From the NCBI GenBank assembly GCA_038025085.1, contig CM076153.1, positions 17,335,001 to 17,399,000 of the forward strand: a DNA stretch of 64,000 nucleotides. The letters are read 5' to 3'. The position numbers were made by a program, and so were the translations under genes. Positions 25,021-35,035 of the stretch are shown here, one piece after another. The stretch's first letter is position 1. Each line of letters starts with the position of its first letter. The DNA comes from Tetragonia tetragonoides (taxonomy: Eukaryota; Streptophyta; Magnoliopsida; Caryophyllales; Aizoaceae). Below the pieces are notes generated by a model that was not told the origin of the DNA, searched no databases, and saw only the letters and a list, made by a program, of their open reading frames with translations.

Positions 25021-26639
25021 TGTAGACACCAAAAATTCTGTCTATAATAAGTCCCCGTAAAAACCCGATGATGAAAGGATTGGATTTTGCTCGAACTTGG
25101 ATTGCGAGAATAATTGCTCTGATGATTAGCCCAGTTCCTTTTCAAGTAACCAGTGGAAGCCTTTTGTACAGGTGATCCAAACCAGTTGGACTCAATTCAA
25201 TTGGAGTCCAAAACTGAGAGATAGGCCTCTTTGAACCTAAGGGCCCGAAAGGGAACCCAAACCCATGAGTCAACCCTTGGTCAAACAATGGAGCTCAGTC
25301 AATCCCGCGTGGAACCCCTCGGAAAAGCCTCCCCCGCACGAAAATCATGCCAGGCGCCTATGCAGGCACACCGCTCCAGGTCCAAGCGGCCACGCTTGCG
25401 CTCAAGCGGTGGCCGCTAGGACAAACGGCTGTGCCGCTAGGCCAAGCGGTTTGACCGCTTGCCTTGCGGCTAAGCCGCTTGCCAAGTGGCTTGATCGCTT
25501 GGCCGCTCGGCCTAGCGGTTTGGCCGCCTGGACCCTTTCTAGCAGACGACAAATTCGAGGCCCATTCGATTTCCGTGCCAAACCCTGGCAGTTCCTCTTC
25601 TTCTATATATACAAACCTTAGGGTTCAGTTGAAGGGGTTGGTCTTTTTGGTTGGACATTCTCTCTAAGAGGTTGGTCTTTTGGTTGGGAATTTTAGAGTG
25701 AGGTTGCACATTCTCTTTCAAAGCATTCTCTCTCTCATATTAGAAACCCTAAATTCTGGTTCTACTACTTCTTTAGGATTAGCCCTAGCACCACAAAATA
25801 AACCTTCATACTTCATCAAGAGCATGAATTCAAGCAATACAACCCAATAAGTTCATTGTGAGCATCCAGGTAATCAAACCTGAGGGTTTTCAAATATTAT
25901 TTATTTTGCTTGTTATTACCGACGTTTTTGGCTTATGTGATATGTACATGCATGGCGCGTTTTGAGCGAAAGGGCTTGTATTAAGCCTAGTTAATGGGTG
26001 AATGATTGTTTTAATGTTGTTTTTATTGCTTTATTATGAATGAATCATGCTTTGTTTGTGGATTGGTGGATGAATTATGTATTTGTCCTCTAAATTGCAG
26101 GTTTTAGCATGTTTATCGTCTCTTAGCAATAAAAGCATGTAATTTGATAAATTGTTAAAAGTGGTCACAATAATAATGCTTGTTCAAACCCATTAGTTAA
26201 AACTAGGAATTTGGACAAATTAAACCTTGTTTGGAACCGTAGCATTAATAATTATATTGAATCGATTAGTAAAGGCCGTTGTTGTCAACGGGCGAGTTGG
26301 GTGCCTAACACCTTCCTAGCTCGTACATACTCCCCCGAACTCATTTATGAAGTCAATTTCCCCAATAGGGATTGGGGTGCACAAGAGTTGAGTTGACGTC
26401 TTTCTAGACTATTGACTTGATCTCCAAGGTTTCCAAATGACCTTAAAATTTGGTGGCGACTTTCGACAATCTTAATCACGTCTTTGGTACATAAATCTCT
26501 ATGTGCATACACACTAAAATATTCACGAAATTCGATCACCCAACACGCTCTCTCCCAGGCTGTCCGGAAACCCGATCCCCGAAAGGAGGGTCGAGGGAAG
26601 GCACGCGGAAAATAGGGGAGAAAATTACGGCAGCCTACA
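25021..26639 (+). repeat. 3' LTR of the nested Tat element
   Basis: A 1619-bp LTR running TGTAGACACC to CAGCCTACA. It contains a GC-rich block of AAGCGGTTTGGCCGCTT-like words (25352-25535), a TATA box at 25603-25611 and a PBS-like decoy GTGGCGACTT at 26453-26462, about 180 bp before the LTR end. Confidence 0.85.
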
Positions 26640-27124
26640 CGCGCACCGGCATATGATGGGCGGGACATGAGGCCTGACATCAGTAGGCCCATTTATAGCT
26701 TTTCTCTCCATGATGATGAGGCTGACAGCAACGATTCTGATTGAGCAGTGTTGGACCTCCTTGTAGACATTGATATTGAGATTTCTAACTCCTGTTTTTA
26801 TGCATTTTTATGATATGTATGATATGATTACTCGATTATGCCCGTCTGATCTCTAAGTATGTAATGTGTTATGCAGTAGGGAAAAGCCATAATTTAGGGA
26901 ATAAAAAAAAAGGAAAAAATTGCAAGAAAAAAAGCAAAAATTACACATATTATACCCCCTAAAAAATGGAAAAATAAAAAAGAAAGAAAAAATAAAAAAG
27001 ATAAATCTAAGAGAGTCTCGGGCTTTGTAATTCCGCGCGGGTATCAAAACTGGGCTTAAATCGGGCAGACCGGATCAATGGGCGAGCTGAAGCGAGAGAA
27101 AAATTCAGATCGGGCCAGGGTCTA

Positions 27125-27293
27125 GGCCGCTAGCGGCGCTGACCAATGCTGCTGACGACTCTGGTTTTGGTTTTTTTGTGGATTTTTGACTTCTTTGGCC
27201 CGCGTTTCTGCCTATAAATGAGATTTACGGGATGCTTGATGTTGTATCACTTTTTTAGACCTTAGCTCTCCCAAACTTTTCCAAACTCCTACC
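27125..27293 (+). promoter_or_regulatory. Promoter of the antisense DUF7745-like ORF
   Basis: A GCCGCTAGCGGCGCTGACC cluster (27126-27163) is followed by TATAAAT at 27213-27219. The ATG lies 75 bp downstream of the TATA box in a good context (ACCATGGTG). The arrangement mirrors that of the LTR promoters in this window. Confidence 0.65.
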
Positions 27294-28640
27294 ATGGTGA
27301 AATCCTTTGAAAATCTGTTCGATGCCCGGTGCAAAAATCTGACCGTAGAAGATAAACTTGAATTAGCCCCGTTTCACGTTTCTACCTTGTTGACTTTAAA
27401 ATCAACCAAAATATTGTGGCCCCTTCTTCGATCTGCTCTGAATTATTGGGACCCTGACCTGCATGTTTTTTGTTTCGATAACTCTGAACTATGCCCTTTG
27501 GTTGAGGAATTTGCTGCGATCACTAATATGCCTGATGTTCTTCCCCCAGCTGTGCCTTACTTGAGAGATGGTTTTAGGGATCAGTACAGGAAATCCTTGG
27601 GTTTGTCATCTGCAGAAGCCAAAAACATGGTGCTTGGTGTCGATGTGGACTTGGTTCAACTTTGCGAAATGTTCGCTGTTTCTTCTGAGAAAGATGCAAT
27701 ATTCAGGCATTGTCGTCGACAGGCTTTTTTACTGTGTCTGTTAAACCGCCTACTGTTTGTTAATGCAGAATCTCCTAACTTGGGTAGAGCCTCATTGCTG
27801 CGAGTGGTTAATCAAATGGTTGAAGGGCATTCTCCCTTGCATCTGGTTGTAGGGGAAACCATTATTGGGCTTGACAGGTTGAAAATCTCTCCTCACGAAG
27901 CTTTTTCTGGCAGCCCCCTGCTGCTTCAAATTTGGTTATGTGAGCATCTGACGTTAATAGAGTCGCCAGATAATTTGATAACTCGTGTTCCTCGGACTTG
28001 GTCAAAGAAACCTATACCGCTGCTAGCTTCTTGGTTAGGAAAAGGCTATATTCTGAAAAAGTACCTTGCTGAATGGGATACCTTTTTCCATGCGGGACCT
28101 GTCATCTGTTGGCATGTGCCTTGGTGGAACTTGAATTCCTTAGTGGCTTGTGATAACTTGATCCTCCATACTACCATACTGGGTTTGTACATGACCACTT
28201 TCTTCTTTCCCTCTAGGGTCATGAGGCAATATGGCTTGAAGCAGGTTATCCTTCGTCGGGAGACTACGAGACCAAATATCGTAGCTTTGACCACTGCGTT
28301 TGCTGCGGAGTGGGGAAAGTATTGGTGTAGCCGGGACCGCTGGACTGTACCTCGGGTGGTTGCCCCAACCCAAGTTTCTGAGACCTACTTGAACTGGCTT
28401 TCCTGCAATGATGGAGAAGCGAGACGAGCCCTTCGTCATGAGGAGTGGGACCAACTAAATCCTAGATATGACTCAAAAACAGGAAGCAGGAAAAGAAAGG
28501 AAGGGCCTCAAATGGGAGGCTATCATGTACTGAAGAGAGGCAAGCCCCCAGCTCAAGTAAGCGATCACAGGTCGTCCTCAAGCCAGGGTCCTTCAAAGAA
28601 GAACTCTTCAACGAAGCCTTCTAAAGGGAAGAAGGATTAA
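27294..28640 (+). CDS. Intact 448-residue DUF7745/PMD-like ORF, antisense within the Tat element
   Basis: A single uninterrupted frame in a good start context. The N-terminal part has the family layout: LLTLKSTKILWPLLRSALNY, WDPDLHVFCF and ELCPLVEEFAAI. The middle region contains LLCLLNRLLFVN and LLLQIWLCEHL. The tail (about residues 395-448) is Lys/Ser-rich and likely disordered or nuclear-targeting. I recognise it as the kind of protein annotated DUF7745 or plant-mobile-domain-like, found in or near plant Ty3/Gypsy elements; no enzymatic activity is established. It lies between integrase and the 3' LTR, opposite to gag and integrase, like the antisense ORF of maize Grande. It is intact although the surrounding gag and integrase are broken. 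It could be a domesticated or recently active element gene. Confidence 0.8.
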   Translation: MVKSFENLFDARCKNLTVEDKLELAPFHVSTLLTLKSTKILWPLLRSALNYWDPDLHVFCFDNSELCPLVEEFAAITNMPDVLPPAVPYLRDGFRDQYRKSLGLSSAEAKNMVLGVDVDLVQLCEMFAVSSEKDAIFRHCRRQAFLLCLLNRLLFVNAESPNLGRASLLRVVNQMVEGHSPLHLVVGETIIGLDRLKISPHEAFSGSPLLLQIWLCEHLTLIESPDNLITRVPRTWSKKPIPLLASWLGKGYILKKYLAEWDTFFHAGPVICWHVPWWNLNSLVACDNLILHTTILGLYMTTFFFPSRVMRQYGLKQVILRRETTRPNIVALTTAFAAEWGKYWCSRDRWTVPRVVAPTQVSETYLNWLSCNDGEARRALRHEEWDQLNPRYDSKTGSRKRKEGPQMGGYHVLKRGKPPAQVSDHRSSSSQGPSKKNSSTKPSKGKKD

Positions 28641-28843
28641 AGTAGTTTTCTAGTAAAACAAGTCTAGTTTTGAAAAATATTAATAAGAAGAATTTGTTTA
28701 GCTTAAACCCTCATAGTTGCATTATTATTATTTTTTTATCCTTAGGAAGTTTTAATTCTTGCAATGTAAGCTTATTCGTTCAGTTTGAATAAAGATTATC
28801 CCTTTGGAATGAGTTGAATGGAATTGATTTTGATTTTGATTTT
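28641..28843 (+). other. 3' flank of the DUF7745-like ORF
   Basis: AT-rich sequence with AATAAAG (28787-28793), a plausible plant poly(A) signal for the plus-strand ORF. Nothing else is recognised. Confidence 0.4.
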
Positions 28844-28904
28844 GGCCGGGCCCCTCAGTAGGGTTACCTACGTATCCAATGTGGAATCAGGCCAGCGTAG
28901 TTCG
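28844..28904 (-). other. Conserved non-coding block of Tat elements (copy 1)
   Basis: The minus strand reads CGAACTACG, GGCCTGATTCC, GATACGTAGGTAACC and finally GGCCCGGCC. The same words in the same order occur at 44191-44257 in a different Tat family. It lies between integrase and the antisense ORF and encodes no visible protein. Confidence 0.7.
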
Positions 28905-29795
28905 TTCAAGTTGTATTCGTCTTTTTATTTTATTTTATTTTATTTTATTTTTATTTTTAGACGTAGCACTTCTTTAGTTGATCCATATTGGTGAGCTGAC
29001 TGAACTCGATGCCACAATATCCATGAGCCTGACTGCGCCTCCTGATAGAATGTCTTTGATGATGAACGGGACGAACCAATTTGGTCGAAATTTGCCCCTA
29101 GGGTCGGTAACTGGGGCTCGTAATTCTTTCCAAACTAATTTCCCTTCCTTTAAATTCCGAGGTCAAACCTTTTTGTTGAATGCTCTTGCCATGCGTTGTT
29201 GGTACATGTGGGAATGGTCTAGGGCCCGTAGGCGCCTTTCATCCGTGAACATGAGCTCTTCGTGGCGGGTTTGTAACCATTGGGTTTCAGGGATTTACCC
29301 TCTAGGCTATGCGCATGGAGGGTAGTTGGACTTCTATGGGTAGAACTGCTTCCATTCCATAGACTAGGGAATAAGGTGTTGCTCCTGTAGAGGATCTTAT
29401 GGATGTCCTATACCCCCAAAGAGCATATGGAAGTTTTATGGGCCAATCTTTGTAGTTTTCTATCATCTTTTCAATGATAGTCTTGAGGTTTTTGTTGGCG
29501 GCCTCTACTGCGCCATTGGTTTGGGGACGGTAAGGGGGGATGATTTGTGGTGCTGGATTTTGTAGCTTTTGAGGAGGGTGGCTGTTTCGGCTTTGAAGTG
29601 GGATCCATGGTCACTGATGATTTCATGCGGAACGTCATATCGGCAAATGATGTTGTTCCTTATGAATTTGGACACTTGTTTGGAGGTAAGGACGGCAAAG
29701 GACCGGGCTTCGACCCATTTGGTAAAATAGTCTTATGGCTACTAGAATATATTCATGTCCTCCTAAGCCCATCGGGGTGATCTTACCAATGATAT

Positions 29796-30483
29796 TGATG
29801 TGAGGGGTAAATACTCACGTATTAATCATTAATCATCAAAGTCTATGTTACAATTTCGTGCTCTCCCCCATTTATAGACAAAGAAATCTAAAGCTACTAG
29901 GAATCCTAATCCAAGTAGGAAACTAACTATGAAACTGATTACAATTGTAGAACGAACTATCTAACAGCTTTCCTAATTCTTAATGGACTCCTAATGCTAA
30001 CTATATTCAGACTATATCTTTCCTAAACAATAAATCACGTTTAAACAAGTAAAAGCAAACTAGGACACAATAACTAAACTAAAGTCGTTGCCTTGGCGCG
30101 CAAGGAAAATATTCCGTAACTTGTAACTCGTTTTTGACCATGTTGCGCTTTGAATTAGAGAAAACACAAAGCATCAATGCTATAGATCTCGATCGTATCT
30201 TTGCACAGAGATTTAAATTATCACGTTTAGATTTCGTATGAGAGAGTTATGGCCAAAATACGAACAATTGTCAGAACTGCCAAGATTACGAGGTTCTCCA
30301 TAACGAACTTGATCATATAACAAGAGTTTTAATCCCGACCTTACATGGAAACTCCATGTAATCATGCTTGTAGGAGCCACATTAATACATAACCATAAAA
30401 GCAACACGATGTATTCAAGAGTATTTGTTCCTTTGCTTGTTTCTTGGTTCTTTTCTTTAAATTGCTCACTTGCTCCTGCATCA
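29796..30483 (-). repeat. 3' LTR of the gag-only element
   Basis: A 688-bp near-identical copy of 31835-32674 missing an internal segment. It starts TGATGCAGGAGC on the minus strand. Confidence 0.9.
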
Positions 30484-31532
30484 ATCTCCCTTTCTTCAAA
30501 AAGAATTGTCCCCAATTCTTGGTCAGTAACAATCTTTTCTTGAGTTTTGTCTCCATGATCTTCCAGGAAATAAATCGAATAATTCTTGGACAAGTCAGTA
30601 TGAACAAAGTCTTCATATTTGAAAAAGATTGAATCCTTTTGAGATGTCTTCAATGAATCCACGACCACAAGGTTAGTAATAATGTCAACCTCATCTTCTT
30701 GACTTACCTCATCAAATATAGGTGGTTGACTTGGGTCAAAAGAAAATTCTTCTTTCAAAAGGTCATCATTATAACCAAGATCATCAAGAAAATCACCAAT
30801 ATTATCTGGCTCAATGAATTCTTCCTCAACAAACTCATGAACCACGGTTTGTTGTTTTGAATTATAAACTTGAACATCAATCAAGGAACCCATGTTCTTG
30901 GCCTTTTCTTGTGAGTCTTCAATAGGAACAATATCTTTAAACGAACCATAAAAATCAGATTTCTTCAAGAACTCCTCAATGATCTCTTTCTTTGGTTCTT
31001 TAACTTCTTCACTAGATTTCAAAGATAATTCAGCCTTATGTACCTCATGAATGTATTCTAAAGTAACCTGAAATTTTGTAGCACATTCATATATGAAGTG
31101 ACCGAAACCAAAGCAATTGGAACATTGGTTCTTATCTCGTTCGTTTTCTCTCAAATCTTGTTCAATCCGTTTCATCTCCATCTCATACCAAAAAAGTTGA
31201 ATACTTTCATCATAACAAGATGCACATGAAGATTTTTGATCGTTGCTTGGATATGAAAATCTTCTCTTGAGATATCTCTTCAATTGGCTCAAGGTACGGA
31301 TTTTCTCTTTCCTCATGAGTTTTCTGCGAGATTTCAAAGACTCCCACCAATCTAGAGCAAGTCCTCTTAGGCGAGAAATCACAATCTTCACTTGCTCATA
31401 GTCAGTAAACTCATAACATAAAAATAACTCGTCAACCTTCTTAAGCCATCGACAAAAGTCCTTTGAACAATACAACCCACTAAACTCATCTAAGCTGGAC
31501 TCAATAAACTTAGATTCCCATGGTGACTTCAT
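30213..31532 (-). CDS. Gag-like protein of the non-autonomous element (439 residues)
   Basis: An intact frame from MKSPWESKFI. The N-terminal part is retrotransposon-gag-like: FCRWLKKVDELFLCYEF, then LRGLALDWWESL, LSQLKRYLKRRFSYPSND. A CCHC zinc knuckle CSNCFGFGHFIYEC lies at about residues 137-150. The C-terminal half is strongly acidic (EEFIEPDNIGDFLDDLGYND) and holds the motif SFDPSQPPIFDE, which recurs in the miniature element at 37950-39835. The frame reads through the polypurine tract into the 3' LTR, so the last ~90 residues are LTR-encoded. No protease or polymerase is present; mobilisation would need helper proteins. A particle-forming role is inferred from the gag domain. Confidence 0.85.
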   Translation of the reverse strand: MKSPWESKFIESSLDEFSGLYCSKDFCRWLKKVDELFLCYEFTDYEQVKIVISRLRGLALDWWESLKSRRKLMRKEKIRTLSQLKRYLKRRFSYPSNDQKSSCASCYDESIQLFWYEMEMKRIEQDLRENERDKNQCSNCFGFGHFIYECATKFQVTLEYIHEVHKAELSLKSSEEVKEPKKEIIEEFLKKSDFYGSFKDIVPIEDSQEKAKNMGSLIDVQVYNSKQQTVVHEFVEEEFIEPDNIGDFLDDLGYNDDLLKEEFSFDPSQPPIFDEVSQEDEVDIITNLVVVDSLKTSQKDSIFFKYEDFVHTDLSKNYSIYFLEDHGDKTQEKIVTDQELGTILFEEREIDAGASEQFKEKNQETSKGTNTLEYIVLLLWLCINVAPTSMITWSFHVRSGLKLLLYDQVRYGEPRNLGSSDNCSYFGHNSLIRNLNVII

Positions 31533-31834
31533 ATTGTTTATTGCTTCATAAGATCAATGTCGAAATAATATTTTCCACTTGTAAAAACACAAAACGGCTC
31601 AAAAACAGGAGTAAACAATTGAATTTCGCAAAAATAACATAGGGCTAGTAAGCAAAGCTTAACTAGTCTTGCTCATAATGTCAGTTACCTGCGAAATGCA
31701 CTATTGCTTTGTCGAAAACGGGCTCCAAAATTCTGATGAACAGCAGCACGAACACGAATAACTTTAATAATCTTCTGTCAATCTGGATCGTTTGAAGTTT
31801 TAGAAAACTCCAAAAGCTTGCTCTGATACCAAGT

Positions 31835-32674
31835 TGATGTGATTTATTTAGGGATTTTCTGTATTTTTGATAAACAACACAATAAAAGGGATATACCTCT
31901 CGAATCACTCAAGGGGTTGGGGGTTTTCGTTCAAGAATCACTCAAGAACAATACTTGCGCATCACACACAAGGGTTTCAAACTGAATCACTCAATTTGAG
32001 GGGTAAATACTCACGTATTAATCATTAATCATCAAAGTCTATGTTACAATTTTGTGCTCTCCCCCATTTATAGACAAAGAAATCTAAAGCTACTAGGAAT
32101 CCTAATCCAAGTAGGAAACTAACTATGAAACTGATTACAATTGTAGAACGAACTATCTAACAGCTTTCCTAATTCCTAATGGACTCCTAATGCTAACTAT
32201 ATTCAGACTATATCTTTCCTAAACAATAAATCACGTTTAAACAAGTAAAAGCAAACTAGGACACAATAACTAAACTAAAGTCGTTGCCTTGGCGCGCAAG
32301 GAAAATGTTCCGTAACTTGTAACTCGTTTTTGACCATGTTGCGCTTTGAATTAGAGAAAACGCAAAGCATCAATGCTATAGATCTCGATCGTATCTTTGC
32401 ACAGAGATTTGAATCATCACGTTTAGATTTCGTATGAGAGAGTTATGGCCAAAATACGAACAACTGTCAGAACTGCCAAGATTACGAGGTTCTCCATAAC
32501 GAACTTGATCATATAACAAGAGCTTTAATCCCGACCTTGCATGGAAACTCCATGTAATCATGCTTGTAGGAGCCACATTAATGCATAACCATCAACACGA
32601 TGTATTCAAGAGTATTTGTTCCTTTGCTTGTTTCTTGGTTCTTTTCTTTGAATTGCTCACTTGCTCCTGCATCA
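31835..32674 (-). repeat. 5' LTR of the gag-only element
   Basis: An 840-bp full-length LTR ending CACATCA directly before the PBS. It contains the 155-bp segment absent from the 3' copy. Confidence 0.9.
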
Positions 32675-33541
32675 GATATCTATTCCCCATGCGGAAAACG
32701 ACCAAGGGGATGTGAAGTTGTGGAGCATCAAGGGTGGCATATGCTGCAGGTTGGCATATATCTGACACTTCTTGCACTTCTTGACATAGTCGTAGCAATC
32801 CCTTTCCATCGTAGTCCAGTAGTACCCCAATCGTAAGACCTTCCTGGAGAGCATTCGACCATTCATGTGTGGTTTGCACACCCCATTATGTACCTCGTCC
32901 ATAATCTCTGCGGCTTCTTTGGAGTTCACACATCTGAGGTTAACCCCTTTGTCGGATTTTTTGTACAGAACCCCCTTGTATTCTATGTATTGCGCCGCTA
33001 AGAGACGGATGGCCCGTTGAGCTCTTAGTGGTGCGTCTTGAGGGTATATTCCTTTGATGATGTAGTTGAAGACGTCTTGGTACCAAGGGTCTTCCTCGAT
33101 CAGAGCCAAAGTCATCTCTGTTTCGAGGTTGTTGCAAAAGGCTGGCTCGCTTCTTCTTGTGGAGCGACATTGTTGAGAGAGTTCAGCCACTCGAATTCCT
33201 GAAAAAGTGAAAATCTGCATTCTTGCTTTGCGAAGTTTACTTACATTGCTTAAATTGATTAGTTAATGATTTGTGCAACTTTGTATTCATTGGATTTGTC
33301 AATAGCTAAACAAAGAAGGAAATGAGCAAGAGGACTTTTATTAATTTGCAAAAATAGATAAGCACACATGACTTTAGAGAAGAGGGTCTCTAATACCCGT
33401 CAAAAAGAAACTAGACTTAGAAGGAAAGTAAAAACGGGAACACCTCCTATTCAAGACTCAACCTAAAGATTTAGCTAGGACCCTAACTCGACAAAACTTG
33501 GGGACTCAGACTCGACTCCTCTAGCTCCTGCGGGTAACCAA

Positions 33542-34900
33542 TTAATTCCAGGCTTTCTCTTCTTCCTTTAGAGGCGGCGGAACTTCTCCACTATCTATGA
33601 TCTTCTGTATATCATCCTTCAGGCGAATGCAATCATCTGTGTAGTGGCCAAAAGTCTTGTGATAGCGGCAGTAGGAGTCTTGGTCTTTGTTCATCTCCTG
33701 GAGGTTCTCAGCGGGAATTATGGGTTTAAGGTCTCCTCTCCATATGAGGGTATTCATGATGTTGCCGATAGGGATGTTCAGCTGTGTATACTGTTTTTGG
33801 TCGAAATGGCACCATCATTTTATAGCCCAGGAGCTAGGTGACCACATGGTTCCTCGGTCAATGAAGGTGGTGATTACCCTTTTGAGGCGCTTGCATTGAT
33901 TGGTATGATGCCCATTGGCTTCACAATACTTGCACCGGAGATAGGGATTTCCGTCCCTGGGAACTATGCGAGGGGTAGGCCTCCTTGGATGGGCATATCC
34001 ATACTTGACCATCTTGCTAAACATTTCATCTTGTTGGAAGCAGGCCTCTCCTTTGGCCAGGATAATGTTGCATTCTGTGGGTCTTTCCAACGAGGCAATT
34101 TTCTCTTTCATTTGCCGAATTGCGTGGTGATGGTGTGCCACGTAGATGGAAATTCCTTCGATGGTTTCTTTTATTTCTTCAAACTCATCAAGCTCTCCTA
34201 TTTCTTCAGAAGGATAAGTCTCGAATTCCTTAGAACTGTCTAAGCTGTGAGATTTGGTGTCTTCCTCTATGAGGGCTACCTCTTCAGGAGAGAATCCCCA
34301 AAGGTTAATATCCTCGCTATCGTGTTCTATTTTCAAGACATGAGTCTTGTCAATAGTTGCTTTGATGGGGTTGGCCTCGATTTCCACAATTTCTCCCTCT
34401 AACATCATTTTGACTTTCTGGTGCAGGGTAGAGGCTACAGCATTTAAACCATGGAGCCAGGGTCGCCCCAATGGCAAGTTGAAAGTGGTCGGAATATCCA
34501 TCACATAAAACTGGACCATTTTCTCTATAGCCCCAGAGGTGACATTCATAGTTATGATGCCAAGAACCATTCGATTGGAATTGTCATAAGCGCGCAAACC
34601 TTGTGCTGAGTGAGCCAAATTCTTGATATCGATGCCCAATTTTGCTGCGGTTCTCAACGGGCATACAATCACGGCCGATCCATTGTCCACTAGGATCATG
34701 GGTACATACTTGCCCATGGCGAATACAGTCAAGTACAAAGCATTATTGTGTGAGGACCCTTGGGGAGGTAGCTCATTGTTGGAGAAGGTAATGGTCGGTT
34801 GAGTTTTGTCTCCTACCAGGAAACTGACCAATTTATCATGCCTCATATCTGGTGATACCGAAACTTTTGACAAGGCCTCCAAAATGGCCTGGCAATGTTC
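33542..34900 (-). pseudogene. Tat aspartic protease followed by two extra zinc-knuckle modules
   Basis: The protease core is VPMILVDNGSAVIVCPLRTAAK (about 34690, catalytic DNGSA, a variant of DTGA/DSGA), with QGLRAYDNSNR and LPLGRPWLHG. Downstream the frame continues through an acidic region to a CCHC-like module CKYCEANGHHTNQC (about 33890), which ends at 33815. A second module, CRYHKTFGHYTDDC (about 33670), follows in another frame ending at 33542. Both resemble the gag knuckle at about 35330 (CKYHQGKGHDTDNC), including the trailing LK…I…I…G pattern. RT and RNase H, expected next, are absent. This arrangement may come from a gag duplication or from fusion with another element. Confidence 0.85.
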
Positions 34901-35035
34901 GTAGGATGAGGCTAAGAGTTTTCAAATGGAGATATCGGCTTTGATTCTCTTGAGCTGTCATGTGATGGGAGATTCTTTGTCTTTTAGGGGAACTTCTTCC
35001 ACTTCTTCTTCAGCTGGAGGTTGGATCCTGTCATT

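Larger units (their letters stand above)
21495..26639 (+). mobile_element. Deleted plus-strand Tat/Gypsy element nested in the PMD-like gene
   Basis: TSD CGCGC lies at 21490-21494 and 26640-26644. The left LTR is only about 205 bp (21495-21700); the right LTR is full length (25021-26639). Between them is pol with RT, RNase H, the extra archaeal-type RNase H and a truncated integrase. The rest of the 5' LTR, PBS, gag and protease are missing, and so is the integrase C-terminal half. Intact TSDs show the deletions occurred within the element rather than at its outer ends. Confidence 0.9.
18880..26744 (+). pseudogene. Antisense plant-mobile-domain (PMD)-like gene with seven exons inside the Tat element
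   Basis: The exons are 18880-19104, 19316-19947, 20024-20176, 20253-20603, 20668-20865, 20959-21066, and 21139-21494 continuing at 26645 after the nested element. A 5' UTR intron lies at 18715-18854. All introns are GT-AG and phase 0. The protein resembles the aminotransferase-like/plant mobile domain family: AHGATSHWAMMLRPF, a central segment ending LASTIFAQKKS, YNLGAAAYGSL, LWFFEYFPAFGPHRPG, and VFEGPFSFVWY. The C-terminus is Ser-rich and ends HDDEADSNDSD. It is broken: the first codon is GTG, exon 2 is one base short of frame, and in-frame stops occur near 19600, 19718, 20370 and 21440. Several stops fit TGG-to-TAG change. The nested element 21495-26639 sits in the last exon with TSD CGCGC. 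Biochemical role in the element is unknown. Confidence 0.78.
29796..32674 (-). mobile_element. Complete non-autonomous gag-only LTR retrotransposon
   Basis: TSD GATAT at 29791-29795 and 32675-32679. The LTRs run TGATGCAGG to CACATCA on the minus strand. The 5' LTR is 31835-32674 and the 3' LTR is 29796-30483. The 3' copy lacks about 155 bp near its end, between short GTG/GAGG words. The PBS ACTTGGTATCAGAGC (31820-31834) matches initiator-Met tRNA, and the polypurine tract GAAAGGGAGAT abuts the 3' LTR. The interior encodes one gag-like ORF and nothing else. The insertion site is the integrase of the surrounding Tat element. Confidence 0.92.
28960..33220 (-). pseudogene. Tat integrase remnant, split by a nested LTR element
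   Basis: Two minus-strand blocks, 32675-33220 and about 28960-29795, belong together; the 29796-32674 element with TSD GATAT separates them inside WGIDI-IGKI. Block 1 has the region leading to the zinc finger (HNGVCKPHMNG, CKKCQIYANLQH). Block 2 has the core: FTKWVEARS, ISDHGSHF and PQTNGAVEAAN, so the D, D and E catalytic residues can all be located. A one-base frameshift near 29733 and later stops make it inactive. A possible 3' splice site (TTTTTCAG) precedes the block at about 33200, reminiscent of Ogre introns. No RT or RNase H lies upstream. Confidence 0.88.

Noticed and set aside
26448..26475. PBS-like GGTGGCGACTT taken as the end of the LTR
   Set aside because: The LTR continues to CAGCCTACA at 26639, where the TSD CGCGC matches the left side. 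The motif is also internal in the other Tat LTRs.
28978..29325. 115-codon plus-strand frame next to the DUF7745-like ORF
   Set aside because: It is the complement of the integrase C-terminal region on the minus strand.
33220..33541. Ogre-type intron between protease and RT
   Set aside because: A 3' splice-like TTTTTCAG exists near 33200, but the expected RT after it is missing, so the intron cannot be supported.
33644..34243. Plus-strand frames in the protease region
   Set aside because: Antisense shadows of the protease and zinc-knuckle frames, which carry recognisable motifs.
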